A stretch of DNA of 64,000 nucleotides from Tropicimonas sediminicola (GCF_900188335.1 NZ_FZOY01000003.1:186001-250000), one strand, 5' to 3'. Numbered from the stretch's first letter, positions 10,088-18,844 are shown. The notes: generated from the letters alone by a model not told the origin. Program-made: numbers and translations.

Positions 10088-10702
10088 ATGAGTGAACAAC
10101 TTCCACGGTTTGGCGCCCTTGTCGTCGAGACCCTGCGGACCCCGCGCGACGCCGCGCGCCGGGTCATCGCGCTGAACCTGCCCGAGCGTGTCGGCTGGGA
10201 GGCGCTGGCGCTCGGCATCCTTCTGACCGTCGTCATCTTCGGCATTCCGGTCGAGCTGTACCTTCGGGACGCCAGCGACGAGGAGGCCGAGTTCGTGACC
10301 CAGGTCTGGGGCAACCCGCTGGTCGTGACCATCGGTCAGGCGATCAACAGCGTGGTGATGGTCTTTGCCATCGACATCATCGGGCGCCTCTTCGGCGGGC
10401 AGGGCAACCGCGCCGGCGCGGTGTCACTGGTGGCCTGGCACCAGATTTTCATCCTCGCCGTCGGCGTCGCGGGCGTGATGGTCGGCACGGTGGTGCCCTT
10501 CGTGCTGTCGCTGGTCGTGATCGGCCTGATCGTGCTGTGGTTCTTCGTGCTGACCCAGTTCATCTGTGCCCTGCACGGCTTCACCAATTCGCTCGCGGTC
10601 TTCGGGATGGTCCTGCTGTCGATGATCTCCATCGGCTTCCTCGTCACGATCGTGAACGGCATCCTCATCGCGATCTTCCTCGGAGGCTCTCCCAATGTAT
10701 GA
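10088..10702 (+). CDS. YIP1 family membrane protein (second of two)
   Basis: A 204-residue inner-membrane protein. The N-terminal ALVVETLRTPRDAARRVIAL parallels the first YIP1 gene, and both share an RxxGGQG block between helices (GRLFGGQGNRA here, ARVIGGQGSF there). About five hydrophobic segments follow, ending in a long Ile/Val/Leu-rich C-terminus. The ATG at 10088 has TAGG just upstream. The stop overlaps the sufS start by 8 bp, which argues for coupled translation with sufS. The molecular role is unknown. Confidence 0.8.
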   Translation: MSEQLPRFGALVVETLRTPRDAARRVIALNLPERVGWEALALGILLTVVIFGIPVELYLRDASDEEAEFVTQVWGNPLVVTIGQAINSVVMVFAIDIIGRLFGGQGNRAGAVSLVAWHQIFILAVGVAGVMVGTVVPFVLSLVVIGLIVLWFFVLTQFICALHGFTNSLAVFGMVLLSMISIGFLVTIVNGILIAIFLGGSPNV

Positions 10703-11915
10703 CGTCGCAGCGGTCCGCCGCGATTTCCCGATCCTGTCGCGCAAGATCAACGGCCGGCCGCTGGTCTACCTGGACAACGGCGCCTCGGCGCAGAAGCCGC
10801 AGGCGGTGATCAACGCGGTAACCCGCGGCTATGCCGAGGAATACGCCAATGTGCACCGTGGGCTGCACACGCTCTCCAACATCGCGACCGAGAAATACGA
10901 GGCCGTGCGGGGCATCGTCGCGCGTTTCCTCGGGGTCGCCGACGAGCGCGAGATCGTCATGACCTCGGGCAGCACCGAGGGGATCAACCTCGTCGCCTAC
11001 GGCTGGGCCGCGCCGCGGCTCCAGGCCGGTGACGAGATCGTCCTGTCGGTGATGGAGCACCACGCCAACATCGTGCCCTGGCATTTCCTGCGCGAGCGGC
11101 AGGGCGTGGTCCTGAAATGGGTCGACGTCGACATGAACGGCGATCTGGATCCGCAGGCCGTGATCGACGCCATCGGCCCGCGCACCAAGCTGGTGGCGCT
11201 GACCCACATGTCCAACGTGCTCGGCACGATGGTGGATGCGGCGGCGGTGGTCGATGGCGCCCATGCCAAGGGGGTGCCGGTGCTGCTCGACGGCAGCCAG
11301 GCGGCGGTGCACGGCCCGGTGAACCTCGACGCAATCGGCGCCGATTTCTATGCGATCACCGGCCACAAGCTCTACGGCCCCTCGGGCTCTGGTGCGATCC
11401 ACATCCGCAAGGAGCGGATGGACGAGATGCGCCCCTTCCTCGGCGGCGGCGACATGATCCGCGAGGTCCACAAGGACGAGGTCACCTATGCCGACCCGCC
11501 GATGAAGTTCGAGGCCGGCACGCCGGCAATCGTGCAACAGATCGGCCTCGGCGTGGCACTGGAGTACCTGATGGGGCTCGGCATGGAGAACGTGTCCGCC
11601 CATGAGCGCGGCCTGCGGGACTATGCCCGCGAACGGCTGGAGGGGCTCAACTGGCTCAACCTGCAGGGGCGCTCGGCAGGCAAGGGGGCGATTTTCTCCT
11701 TCACCCTCGAAGGCGGGGCGCATCCGCACGACATCTCGACCGTGCTCGACAAGAAGGGCGTCGCCGTCCGCGCGGGCCACCATTGCGCCGGTCCGCTGAT
11801 GGATCACCTCGGCCTCTCGGCCACCTGCCGGGCCTCCTTCGGACTCTACAACACGGTCGAGGAAGTCGACGCGCTGGTCGACGCGCTGGAGTTCTGCCAC
11901 GAGCTCTTCGGCTAA
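10695..11915 (+). CDS. sufS: Cysteine desulfurase SufS
   Basis: A 406-residue group II cysteine desulfurase supplying sulfur to SufBCD. The PLP lysine is Lys225 in TGHKLYGP and the persulfide cysteine is Cys364 in RAGHHCAGP, the same position as in E. coli SufS. Group II enzymes normally need SufE or SufU to take up the persulfide; neither is encoded in this window, nor are sufA or sufT. The start overlaps the second YIP1 gene. It is the last gene of the operon on this strand before the tRNA. Confidence 0.97.
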   Translation: MYDVAAVRRDFPILSRKINGRPLVYLDNGASAQKPQAVINAVTRGYAEEYANVHRGLHTLSNIATEKYEAVRGIVARFLGVADEREIVMTSGSTEGINLVAYGWAAPRLQAGDEIVLSVMEHHANIVPWHFLRERQGVVLKWVDVDMNGDLDPQAVIDAIGPRTKLVALTHMSNVLGTMVDAAAVVDGAHAKGVPVLLDGSQAAVHGPVNLDAIGADFYAITGHKLYGPSGSGAIHIRKERMDEMRPFLGGGDMIREVHKDEVTYADPPMKFEAGTPAIVQQIGLGVALEYLMGLGMENVSAHERGLRDYARERLEGLNWLNLQGRSAGKGAIFSFTLEGGAHPHDISTVLDKKGVAVRAGHHCAGPLMDHLGLSATCRASFGLYNTVEEVDALVDALEFCHELFG

Positions 11916-12000
11916 GCGGTCCACAGGGCCAAACGATCGCGCCGCCGCATCAGATTGGGCATTGCGGGGCGCGGGCAGGTTGGCTATACGCCATCGGCAC

Positions 12001-12077
<77 letters not shown>

Positions 12078-12162
12078 CCGCCAAGCCCGCCTTTTCGCCA
12101 TCCTCTGTCCTCCATATGCCATACATGACGGTGAATCAGTTCAGATCGGGCGCTCCATTCGT

Positions 12163-12741
12163 CTAGTTGGCCTGTTCGATTTCCAGTTGCACATTTGCAT
12201 ACCAATCAGCGAATTCGCGGATTTCCTCGTCCGTCAGATCCGCCGCGATCTCGGACATGATCTCATGCTTCCTCTTTCCAACGCGAAACGCCTTCAACTG
12301 GGTGTCGATATAAATGTTCACTTCGCCGGCGAGGTTTGGAGCATCCTGGAGAAGAGAGATCCCATCGGCCCCATGACATGAGACACAGGCTTCGGGTGCC
12401 TCGTCCGCGCTGACACCGTCAGGAAGCGAGGCAACCGCTGTGTGAGAGGCATACCAGGCAGCAACATCCGAGATCTGTTGGGCCGACAGACCAGCCGTCA
12501 CAACAGACATCATCTCGTGCTCCCGTGCGCCTGTCTTGAAGGCCATGAGCTGTACTTCGAGGTAGTCCTTGGGCTCTCCGCCTATGTGCGGTGCAATCGG
12601 GATCAGGGCATATCCGTCAATGCCATGACAGGTGCGGCACATGTTTGCGATCTTCCGGCCAGCGGCTGGGTCGTCCGCATGGGCCGGAAAAGCCCCGGCG
12701 AGCATCAGCCCGCCGAGGATTACTGCCACTGAAGTCCTCAT
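12163..12741 (-). CDS. Dihaem c-type cytochrome (c4-like, periplasmic)
   Basis: A 192-residue exported protein with a signal peptide (about residues 1-22, ending AHA) and two class I haem motifs: CRTCH at 35-39 and CVSCH at 119-123. The two halves are internally duplicated, each having a (Q/T)QL-x-AF segment followed by E/HE(M/I)MS, as in cytochrome c4. It would carry electrons in the periplasm. Its start overlaps the end of the upstream PQQ-type dehydrogenase gene by 4 bp, so it is very probably that enzyme's electron acceptor. Base composition is lower in GC than the suf operon. Confidence 0.92.
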   Translation of the reverse strand: MRTSVAVILGGLMLAGAFPAHADDPAAGRKIANMCRTCHGIDGYALIPIAPHIGGEPKDYLEVQLMAFKTGAREHEMMSVVTAGLSAQQISDVAAWYASHTAVASLPDGVSADEAPEACVSCHGADGISLLQDAPNLAGEVNIYIDTQLKAFRVGKRKHEIMSEIAADLTDEEIREFADWYANVQLEIEQAN

Positions 12742-14000
12742 TCCGCAGGGGCAGGGTTGTAGGCGATACGCCAGATCGCACCGGCGAAGTCGTCAGATAC
12801 AAGCATCGAGCCATCGGGCAGGAACTCGATATCCATCGGTCGACCACGATACTCGCCCGTGTCTTCGTTGAGCCAGCCGTCGGCGAAGACCTGTGCGCCC
12901 ACGGCATCGCCGGTTTCAGGGTCGAGAGCCGTGAACATCACGCGCGCGCCGACTGGCGTCGTGCGGTTCCAAGAACCGTGCTGCGCCCAGAAGATTCCGC
13001 CATGGTACTCTTCGGGGAAGCTGTCGTCGTGATAGAAGCGCATGCCGAGGTCGGCAGCATGGGCGGTCATCTCAAGCTGCGGTTCGACGAACTCCACGCC
13101 TTCGGGACGCGGGAAGTCGGCTTCGGACACGATCTCGATGCGGGAGTTGGTCCACGGGAAGCCGAAGTGCTGCCCCGCCGCGGTCTGACGGTTCAACTCG
13201 CCCGGGGGAATGTCGTCGCCCATGCCGTCGACCTGGTTGTCGGTCCACCAGAGCTCGCCGGTCGCCGGATTGAAATCCTGGCCCACCGAGTTCCGAACGC
13301 CGCGTGTATAGACTTCGCGGCCCGAGCCGTCCGTGTTTATCCGGATGATGCCGCCGATGCCGATCTTGTCGTACATCTCGATCTTGTCGAGAGGCTGCAC
13401 GTTATGTGGCTGGCCGAGCGAGATGTACAGCTTCCCATCCGGGCCGATGTCGCAGACGCGGGCAGTGTGGTTGAAGCTCTCTTCTTCCGGCGGGATCAGT
13501 TCCCCCTGAGCAACGACGACACCAACGGCGGGATCCGGTCCTTCGAAGAAGAACTCCGCAGCCGGGAAGACGAGCACCCGATTGCGTTCCGCGATGTAGA
13601 GAAAGCCATCCGGCGAGAAGCACGGACCATTGGGTATGTCGAAGGTAATGGAAGGTGCGAAGTCCTTGACCTCGTCGGCAACGCGGTCGCGGTCACGGTC
13701 GACAATCGACCACATCTTGTCCTTCCGCGTTCCCGCGAAAAGCACCGTGCCTTGCGGCGCCATTGCCATCGAACGCGCATCCGGTACGACAGCATAGAGG
13801 CTCACCTCGAAACCTTCCGGCACGTTGATGTGCTGCAAGATTTCCTTGAGCGCCTCCGCACGTTCACCTTCCTGGTCAATGAAAGTGAACGTCGCATCGG
13901 TCTTCTGCATGTTCGTCAACTTGTCCATGTTGTCTTGAGCAGATACCGGGGTCAGGAATGCTACACTCAGCATTAGCCCAGCGATCGTTGTCTTGGTCAT
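12738..14000 (-). CDS. PQQ-dependent sugar (glucose/sorbosone-type) dehydrogenase, exported
   Basis: A 420-residue periplasmic beta-propeller oxidoreductase of the GSDH/L-sorbosone dehydrogenase family. A signal peptide occupies about residues 1-21 (ending VSA). Family blocks include the EESFNHTARVCDIGPDGKLY region, RGVRNSVGQDFNPATGELWW, TDNQVDGMGDD and the C-terminal GRPMDIEFLPDGSMLVSDD. PQQ is the known cofactor in this family; the sugar or aldose substrate here is unknown. The start at 14000 has GGAGG about 11 bp upstream and removes a spurious six-residue extension. The downstream dihaem cytochrome is translationally coupled and probably accepts the electrons. Divergent from a GntR gene. 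Confidence 0.9.
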   Translation of the reverse strand: MTKTTIAGLMLSVAFLTPVSAQDNMDKLTNMQKTDATFTFIDQEGERAEALKEILQHINVPEGFEVSLYAVVPDARSMAMAPQGTVLFAGTRKDKMWSIVDRDRDRVADEVKDFAPSITFDIPNGPCFSPDGFLYIAERNRVLVFPAAEFFFEGPDPAVGVVVAQGELIPPEEESFNHTARVCDIGPDGKLYISLGQPHNVQPLDKIEMYDKIGIGGIIRINTDGSGREVYTRGVRNSVGQDFNPATGELWWTDNQVDGMGDDIPPGELNRQTAAGQHFGFPWTNSRIEIVSEADFPRPEGVEFVEPQLEMTAHAADLGMRFYHDDSFPEEYHGGIFWAQHGSWNRTTPVGARVMFTALDPETGDAVGAQVFADGWLNEDTGEYRGRPMDIEFLPDGSMLVSDDFAGAIWRIAYNPAPAE

Positions 14001-14162
14001 CGCAAAAGTTCCTCCCATTGGTGTGCGGTTAGAACGCCGGTGAACCCGGCGCTGTTTCCGCTTGACTGCCGTGCGTCGATTGGGGGCCGCTGGATCACCC
14101 CTCCATCTCCCGAGTGATCACTCCTGCCAAGGACAGGCCCCGACGCTCAGCATCCAATATTC

Positions 14163-14175
14163 GTATTCGAAATAC
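14163..14175. promoter_or_regulatory. Candidate operator between dehydrogenase and GntR genes
   Basis: GTATT and AATAC form a perfect inverted repeat around CGA in an AT-richer patch of the divergent 242-bp intergenic region, about 67 bp before the GntR start. Placement suggests a GntR-family operator controlling one or both directions. Confidence 0.4.
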
Positions 14176-14242
14176 CAAATTCTGTCTACGGACTGCTGCG
14201 TGCTGTTAGTTTGGCCGGGACTGCGGTACGATCGGCGCCGAC

Positions 14243-14893
14243 ATGGAAACCATCAAGCCTAGGAAATCGCTGACGGAGGAGACCTACGACCGGTTGCTCG
14301 ATGCAATTTGCTACGGTGAACTCCCGCCAGGGCATCGCATCAACCAGGACAAGGTCGCCGAGCGTCTGAGCGTGTCGCGGCAGCCGGTCAACAACGCGAT
14401 CTCACTCCTCAAGGCTGACAAGCTTGTCGAAGATACCGGTCGGCGCGGCGTTGTCGTGTCAGAGCTCGACAGGGGATTTTTCGAATCGATTTATGAGTTC
14501 CGTCGCGTGATCGAGCCGTTTGCAGTGCGTCTGGCCAGCCAGCGTAGCGGAGATGACGCGAGGCAAGACGCCCGGAATGTCTTGGGGAGGGGCGATGCGG
14601 CCATTCAATCCGGGGACATTCGGGCTCTGGTCGAAGCCGATATGGAATTTCATCAGCTGATCTACAGATGGAGCAACAATGCCGCCATAGTGGCTTCGAT
14701 GCAGGTCAATTGGCACCATATTCGCCGCGCGATGGTTGAAGTTCTGCAGAAACCGTCCTCTCGCGCGGATAGCTGGTCGGAACATGCTCAAATCATTGTG
14801 GCGATATTCGATCGCGATGAGAAACGCGCATCGGAGCTGATGGAACGCCACATCATCCGCGCCTACAGTGAACTGATCGCAAAACTTGGCTGA
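14243..14893 (+). CDS. GntR family regulator, FCD subfamily (FadR-type)
   Basis: A 216-residue regulator. The N-terminal winged helix (about 8-72) has LLDAICYGELPPGHRINQDKVAERLSVSRQPV, the usual GntR recognition segment. The C-terminal all-helical FCD domain contains the metal/ligand-binding pattern: the Asp and His in EADMEFHQLIYRW, the His in WSEHAQII and the His in LMERHIIRAY. Such proteins usually bind carboxylate effectors. It is divergent from the PQQ-dehydrogenase/cytochrome genes, so their regulation is the simplest guess. No strong ribosome-binding site precedes the ATG. Confidence 0.9.
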   Translation: METIKPRKSLTEETYDRLLDAICYGELPPGHRINQDKVAERLSVSRQPVNNAISLLKADKLVEDTGRRGVVVSELDRGFFESIYEFRRVIEPFAVRLASQRSGDDARQDARNVLGRGDAAIQSGDIRALVEADMEFHQLIYRWSNNAAIVASMQVNWHHIRRAMVEVLQKPSSRADSWSEHAQIIVAIFDRDEKRASELMERHIIRAYSELIAKLG

Positions 14894-15179
14894 TCGATCC
14901 CAGCTTCCTCGACCGATTTGGTTTTTCGCAAGGACTGAAGATTTGCGCTCCACCCGCGATTGGGCATGGTTCCCTGAGCGCGTTCCTTTGAGACGTGCAG
15001 TAACCGATTGGCCCTGCCACATGGTATCGATGGCAAGGCGCCGGGAAAAGACTGCGTCAACTGCCGCGAACGAGAGCAGATGTCCGCGACTGGGACAGAC
15101 GTCCAGTCAGCGCTGGAAGCCGACGGCATCCGGGTTTGTCGCCAAGATGGACATCAAGGGACCAACTTGAAGTCCGGTC
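14894..15179. other. Non-coding stretch, nothing recognised
   Basis: About 286 bp between the GntR gene and the convergent cytochrome c gene. Short open frames exist on both strands, but none has a credible ribosome-binding site or family resemblance. No terminator or RNA was recognised. Confidence 0.4.
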
Positions 15180-15602
15180 TCAGTTCTCCTGGATACTCGC
15201 GAGATACTCAATGAGCGCCAGGACGCGGAGCTTGGCGTAGCCTTCGTTGTCCAGGATGAAATCGGGGTCCTGTTCGGCTCTCATTCGATAGCGAAGCCCC
15301 CACGCGGGCATGTCGCGTGTTCCATGCGGTCCTGCTTCGGGGCCAAGCTCAACTGTCTCGAACACCTTTGTTACCGGGAAAACCCCGCCGTTGTTCGCCT
15401 GAAGCTGCGTCAGATCGGGAAGCGCCGTGTTCAGGTATCCAGAGATGGATCCGTTGCCTTTTCCATCCTGGCCGTGACAGGCTGCACAGCTGTTCGTGAA
15501 CTCGAACTGACCGATTTTCTCTTGCATGGATTGCGCATCAGCGACCGCAGCAAGTCCGACGGTGATCGTGAAAGCACCGGTAGCAATCAGGAAATTCCTC
15601 AT
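15180..15602 (-). CDS. Monohaem c-type cytochrome, periplasmic
   Basis: A 140-residue exported protein: signal peptide about 1-23 (ending ADA), haem motif CAACH at 39-43, and a probable axial Met in RDMPAWG. The start at 15602 follows GGGGGAGAAG and gives a normal signal peptide; the open frame extends further upstream without signs of coding. It is similar in layout to the cytochrome at 58795-59202: CHG-x-x-G-x-G, a P-(D/S)-L-x-x-L segment, FP and HG-x-x-x-MP-x-WG. A role as electron carrier for the nearby dehydrogenase is plausible but unproven. Confidence 0.88.
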   Translation of the reverse strand: MRNFLIATGAFTITVGLAAVADAQSMQEKIGQFEFTNSCAACHGQDGKGNGSISGYLNTALPDLTQLQANNGGVFPVTKVFETVELGPEAGPHGTRDMPAWGLRYRMRAEQDPDFILDNEGYAKLRVLALIEYLASIQEN

Positions 15603-15978
15603 CTTCTCCCCCCCCAAGGTTTTCGGTACCCTCAGAGCCGCCGGCTTCGTGACTTCGCGAAGCCCAATCAACTGCGTGCACTGGTCAGAGGAAGAACATG
15701 GCTCTGAACGGCATTGTCGGTGTCAGTTGTTCTGGTCGGCATGGCGTCCGCCACGACCTCCAGAGATGAAGTGGGAAGTATCAATACAGCGCTCAGCCCG
15801 ATTGTCTTTGCGTTAGGTCAAAGGTCCGGCTTTTCTCCCTGACTGCCGGGAGCCGGGACCCTTCGGTTTCTGTGTTACGGCGTGTCTCAATGCCTCGCGG
15901 ACGGGTCTGATCGTCCCCCTGATCGTTGGCGGGCGCGCGAGAGCGCGGGCGCCGGCTCCGGCTGTCCGTGCCGGGCGA
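15603..15978. other. Intergenic region, no gene found
   Basis: About 376 bp upstream of the cytochrome gene and downstream of the GST gene. A GC-rich repeat-like patch (GCGGGCGCGCGAGAGCGCGGGCGCC region near 15929-15955) could form a hairpin ending the GST transcript. I see no convincing coding frame. Confidence 0.4.
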
Positions 15979-16617
15979 TCACGGCATCGGAATGTCGTTG
16001 ACGTAGTGCGGCTTGTGGTAGCCTGCCTGCACGGCGGGGCGCGCCGCAAGCCTGAGGTACCACTCGCGGACTGCCGGGTAGTCGGACAGCTTCACCTCCT
16101 GCCATTCATAGCGGCTGATCCAGGGCCAGCACGCCATGTCGGCAATGGTGTATTCGCCGCGCCCCGCTCCGGCGATGAAGTCGCGGTCGGTCAGGCGTGT
16201 CTCCAGCGTGGCATAGGCGCGGGCGACCTGCGCGCGGCTCTTTTCCTCCGACCACGGCGCCTTTCCGCGGTTGTATTTCAAGACTTGGTGCGCTTGCCCC
16301 AGATGCGGGCCTAGGTTGCCGACCTGCCAGCAGAGCCACTCGATGGTTTTCCAGCGCTCTTCGCCGTGCGGAAGGAACCGGCCGCGCGTCTCGGCCAGCC
16401 ACATCAGGATCGCGCCGGATTCCATCAGGGTCAGGCCGCTCTCCCGGTCCCGGATGGCCGGGATCTTGGCGGACGGGGCGATTGCCAGAAACTCAGGCGA
16501 GTGCTGCTGGCCGGCCCCGATATCGACGGCATGGGCCTCGTATGCCTCGCCCAGCTCTTCCAGCATGATCGAGATCTTGCGCCCGTTCGGCGTCGTCCAT
16601 GTGTAGAGGTCAATCAT
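15979..16617 (-). CDS. Glutathione S-transferase (YfcG/Nu-class-like)
   Basis: A 212-residue cytosolic GST. The thioredoxin-fold N-terminus begins MIDLYTWTTPNGRKISIMLEE; TTPNGRK is the active-site Thr/Asn segment of the Nu-class/YfcG group. KIPAI (about residues 51-55, cis-Pro) and LMESGAILMWLAE form the glutathione site. A helical C-terminal domain covers about 85-205. YfcG relatives act as disulfide-bond oxidoreductases rather than conjugating enzymes; that role is inferred. It is transcribed alone, with no functional link to neighbours evident. Confidence 0.92.
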   Translation of the reverse strand: MIDLYTWTTPNGRKISIMLEELGEAYEAHAVDIGAGQQHSPEFLAIAPSAKIPAIRDRESGLTLMESGAILMWLAETRGRFLPHGEERWKTIEWLCWQVGNLGPHLGQAHQVLKYNRGKAPWSEEKSRAQVARAYATLETRLTDRDFIAGAGRGEYTIADMACWPWISRYEWQEVKLSDYPAVREWYLRLAARPAVQAGYHKPHYVNDIPMP

Positions 16618-17055
16618 TGGCGTTCTCTTCGCTTGCTCTGCAGATCCACCAGCCTACATTGACCATCCTCGGGATCGATCGCCTGGAACAAGGTCGAGGC
16701 CCGAAGGGGAGGGACCAATGTGCGAGTGGCTGCGTGATGCCTGTCTTTACCTCGTGGAGAGCAAGATGGGCACCTTGCATCTTGGCTGTGGGAACGGTGC
16801 TCCATGCCCCGTCTCACGGCTTGCGAGGAATTTGTCGTGATTGTTGCCTCTGCCGGTGCTACATTCGCCGGACGGGGGGAGGAAGCGAGTGAAGCGTAAG
16901 CCGGGTTCGCAAAGGGAAATCAATATCTTGAGCGAAGTGGTTGGTCTCGGCCCCGGAAGTGGCGAACTGCAAGGTCCGCCGGTCGCATAAGGCGACTCGT
17001 TAGGGAAATCTGCCCGAGAAACTCTTGCAACAGAGGGGCAGAAAGGGAGGAAAGA
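16618..17055. promoter_or_regulatory. Intergenic region upstream of the TRAP operon
   Basis: About 438 bp between the divergent GST and TRAP genes, expected to hold promoters for both. A short frame at 16889-16990 is described separately. No further element could be assigned by eye. Confidence 0.4.
16889..16990 (+). CDS. Possible 33-codon small ORF with strong ribosome-binding site
   Basis: A GTG at 16889 is preceded by GGGGGGAGGA with good spacing and opens a 33-codon frame ending TAA at 16988. The peptide starts VKRKPGSQREINILSEVV and is otherwise unremarkable. It lies about 66 bp before the Tat-exported TRAP receptor gene. It could be a leader peptide, a remnant or chance. No family was recognised. 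Confidence 0.3.
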   Translation: MKRKPGSQREINILSEVVGLGPGSGELQGPPVA

Positions 17056-18186
17056 ATGTCAGACAATGCCAAGATCGGCCGCAGGTCGTTTCTGAAGAAA
17101 TCCGCATTGATGGGGGGTGCGGCTGCCGGAAGCATGCTTGCCGCCCCGGCAGTGCTGGCCCAGGCGCCGGTCGTGATCAAGATGCAGACGTCGTGGGGCG
17201 CCGCCAATATCTGGCAGGAGTTTGCCCAGGACTATGCCGACCGCGTCGAGCAGATGTCGGGTGGCCGCCTGAAAATCGACCTGTTGCCCGCGGGGGCCGT
17301 CGTCGCCGCGTTCCAGGTCATGGATGCCGTGAACGACGGTATCCTCGACGCCGCGCATTCGGTGACCGCCTACTGGTACGGGAAATCGAAGGCGGCATCG
17401 CTCTTCGGGACCGGCCCGGTGCTCGGCGCTTCCTCGCCGGCCATGCTGGGCTGGTTCTACGAAGGCGGCGGCGACGAACTCTACCGTGAACTGACCCAGG
17501 ACGTGCTGGGGCTCGACGTTGTCGGCTTCCTCGGGATGCCGATGTTCGCGCAACCCTTCGGCTGGTTCAAGGAGCCGATCGCCGGCGTCGCGGACATCCA
17601 GGGCTTCAAGTACCGCACGGTGGGACTTGCCGCGGACCTGCTGCAGTCGATGGGCATGTCCGTGGCCCAGCTGCCTGGCGGCGAGATCGTTCCTGCGATG
17701 GAGCGCGGCGTGATCGACGCGTTCGAGTTCAACAACCCGTCGTCGGACAAGGACTTCGGCGCGCAGGACGTGGCCAAGAACTACTTCCTGTCGTCCTATC
17801 ACCAGGCTGCGGAGCAGTTCGAATTCCTGTTCAACCGCATCACCTACGAGGATCTGGACCCCGATCTTCAGGCAATCCTGAAGTACGGTGTCGAGGCTTC
17901 GGCCACGGCCAACCTCAACAAGGCGATGCGCCGCTACTCCGAAGACCTGCAATGGCTTCAGAACGAAGCTGGCGTGACGGTCCACCGGACGCCGAAGGAG
18001 ATCCTCAGCGCGCAGCTCGAAGCATGGTCGAACATCCTGCCGGACCTCGAATCCGATCCGATGTTCAAGAAGATCGTCGACAGCCAGCGCGCCTGGGCAG
18101 AAAAGGTCGCGTTCTACGAGCTGATGAACGCACCCGACTATGCGCTCGCCTACGAGCATTTCTTCCCGGGCAAGCTCAAGCTCTGA
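17056..18186 (+). CDS. TRAP transporter substrate-binding protein (TakP/DctP family), Tat-exported
   Basis: A 376-residue periplasmic receptor. The N-terminus carries a twin-arginine signal (RRSFLKKSALMGG from residue 9; cleavage near AQA at about 36). The mature protein has family hallmarks: MQTSWGAANIWQEFA, VNDGILDAAHSVTAYWYGKS, and the ligand-anchoring region KYRTVGLAADLLQSMG followed by GGEIVPAMERGVIDAFEFNNP. This resembles the subgroup containing the 2-oxo-acid receptor TakP, so a carboxylate ligand is likely; the exact ligand is not readable. The RBS GGGAGGAAAG is strong. Permease genes follow after a stem-loop. Confidence 0.92.
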   Translation: MSDNAKIGRRSFLKKSALMGGAAAGSMLAAPAVLAQAPVVIKMQTSWGAANIWQEFAQDYADRVEQMSGGRLKIDLLPAGAVVAAFQVMDAVNDGILDAAHSVTAYWYGKSKAASLFGTGPVLGASSPAMLGWFYEGGGDELYRELTQDVLGLDVVGFLGMPMFAQPFGWFKEPIAGVADIQGFKYRTVGLAADLLQSMGMSVAQLPGGEIVPAMERGVIDAFEFNNPSSDKDFGAQDVAKNYFLSSYHQAAEQFEFLFNRITYEDLDPDLQAILKYGVEASATANLNKAMRRYSEDLQWLQNEAGVTVHRTPKEILSAQLEAWSNILPDLESDPMFKKIVDSQRAWAEKVAFYELMNAPDYALAYEHFFPGKLKL

Positions 18187-18206
18187 TCCGGCAAGCATGA
18201 CACCAG

Positions 18207-18236
18207 AGGACCCCAGTTCATCGAAGCTGGGGTCCT
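18207..18236 (+). terminator. Stem-loop between TRAP receptor and permease genes
   Basis: A perfect 10-bp stem, AGGACCCCAG 18207-18216 with CTGGGGTCCT 18227-18236, with a 10-nt loop and no T-run. In this position such structures usually cause partial termination or protect upstream mRNA, so that the receptor is made in excess over the permease. Confidence 0.7.
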
Positions 18237-18259
18237 AGCACGCGCACTAGGGGTAACTC

Positions 18260-18844
18260 ATGATCGGCTACATTCGCTTCGCAGACAGCTTGTCTGCGTG
18301 GTTCGGCAAGGCGTTCGCATGGCTCATCATCCTGATGTCCGTGGGCACCGGCTACGAGGTTTTCGTACGGTACGTGCTGAACAATCCCACAGCGTGGGCG
18401 CTCGACGTGTCCTTCATCATGTACGGGACACTCTTCATGATGGGCGGTGCCTACACGCTGTCGAGGGGCGGCCATGTGAGGGGCGACTTCCTGTATCGTC
18501 TCTGGCAGCCCCGGACCCAGGCCAAGGTCGACTTGGTGCTGTATATCCTGTTCTTCTTCCCCGGCATCCTGGCCCTGATCTTCTCCGGCTGGAAATACGC
18601 TTCGCGCTCGTGGAGCTACGGCGAAGTATCGGTGAACAGCCCGGCGGGCATTCCGATCTACCAGTTCAAGACGGTAATCGTCGCCGCGGGGATCCTGCTC
18701 CTGATCCAGGGGGTCGCGCAGGTCATGCGCTGCATCCTCGCCATGCGCACCAACAAATGGCTCGAAGCGGATGAAGACGTGTACGAAACCGAAGACCTGC
18801 TGATGCGCGAAGCCGACAAGGCCGAAGGGGACCACCACCCATGA
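18260..18844 (+). CDS. TRAP transporter small permease (DctQ)
   Basis: A 194-residue integral membrane protein with four hydrophobic segments, the standard DctQ plan. The first helix contains AWLIILMSVGTGYEVFVRYV; the conserved short motif NNPTAWALDVS follows, and then MYGTLFMMGGAYTLSRGGHVRGD, which is the DctQ signature (A-Y-x-L-x-x-G-x-H-V-R-x-D). The acidic C-terminal tail is cytoplasmic. It pairs with DctM, with which it overlaps by 4 bp (ATGA), to form the sodium-driven permease for the receptor upstream. Confidence 0.94.
   Translation: MIGYIRFADSLSAWFGKAFAWLIILMSVGTGYEVFVRYVLNNPTAWALDVSFIMYGTLFMMGGAYTLSRGGHVRGDFLYRLWQPRTQAKVDLVLYILFFFPGILALIFSGWKYASRSWSYGEVSVNSPAGIPIYQFKTVIVAAGILLLIQGVAQVMRCILAMRTNKWLEADEDVYETEDLLMREADKAEGDHHP

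Noticed and set aside
14894-15179. Possible degraded gene in the gap after the GntR gene
   Set aside because: Translated frames show no family resemblance and no consistent codon bias.
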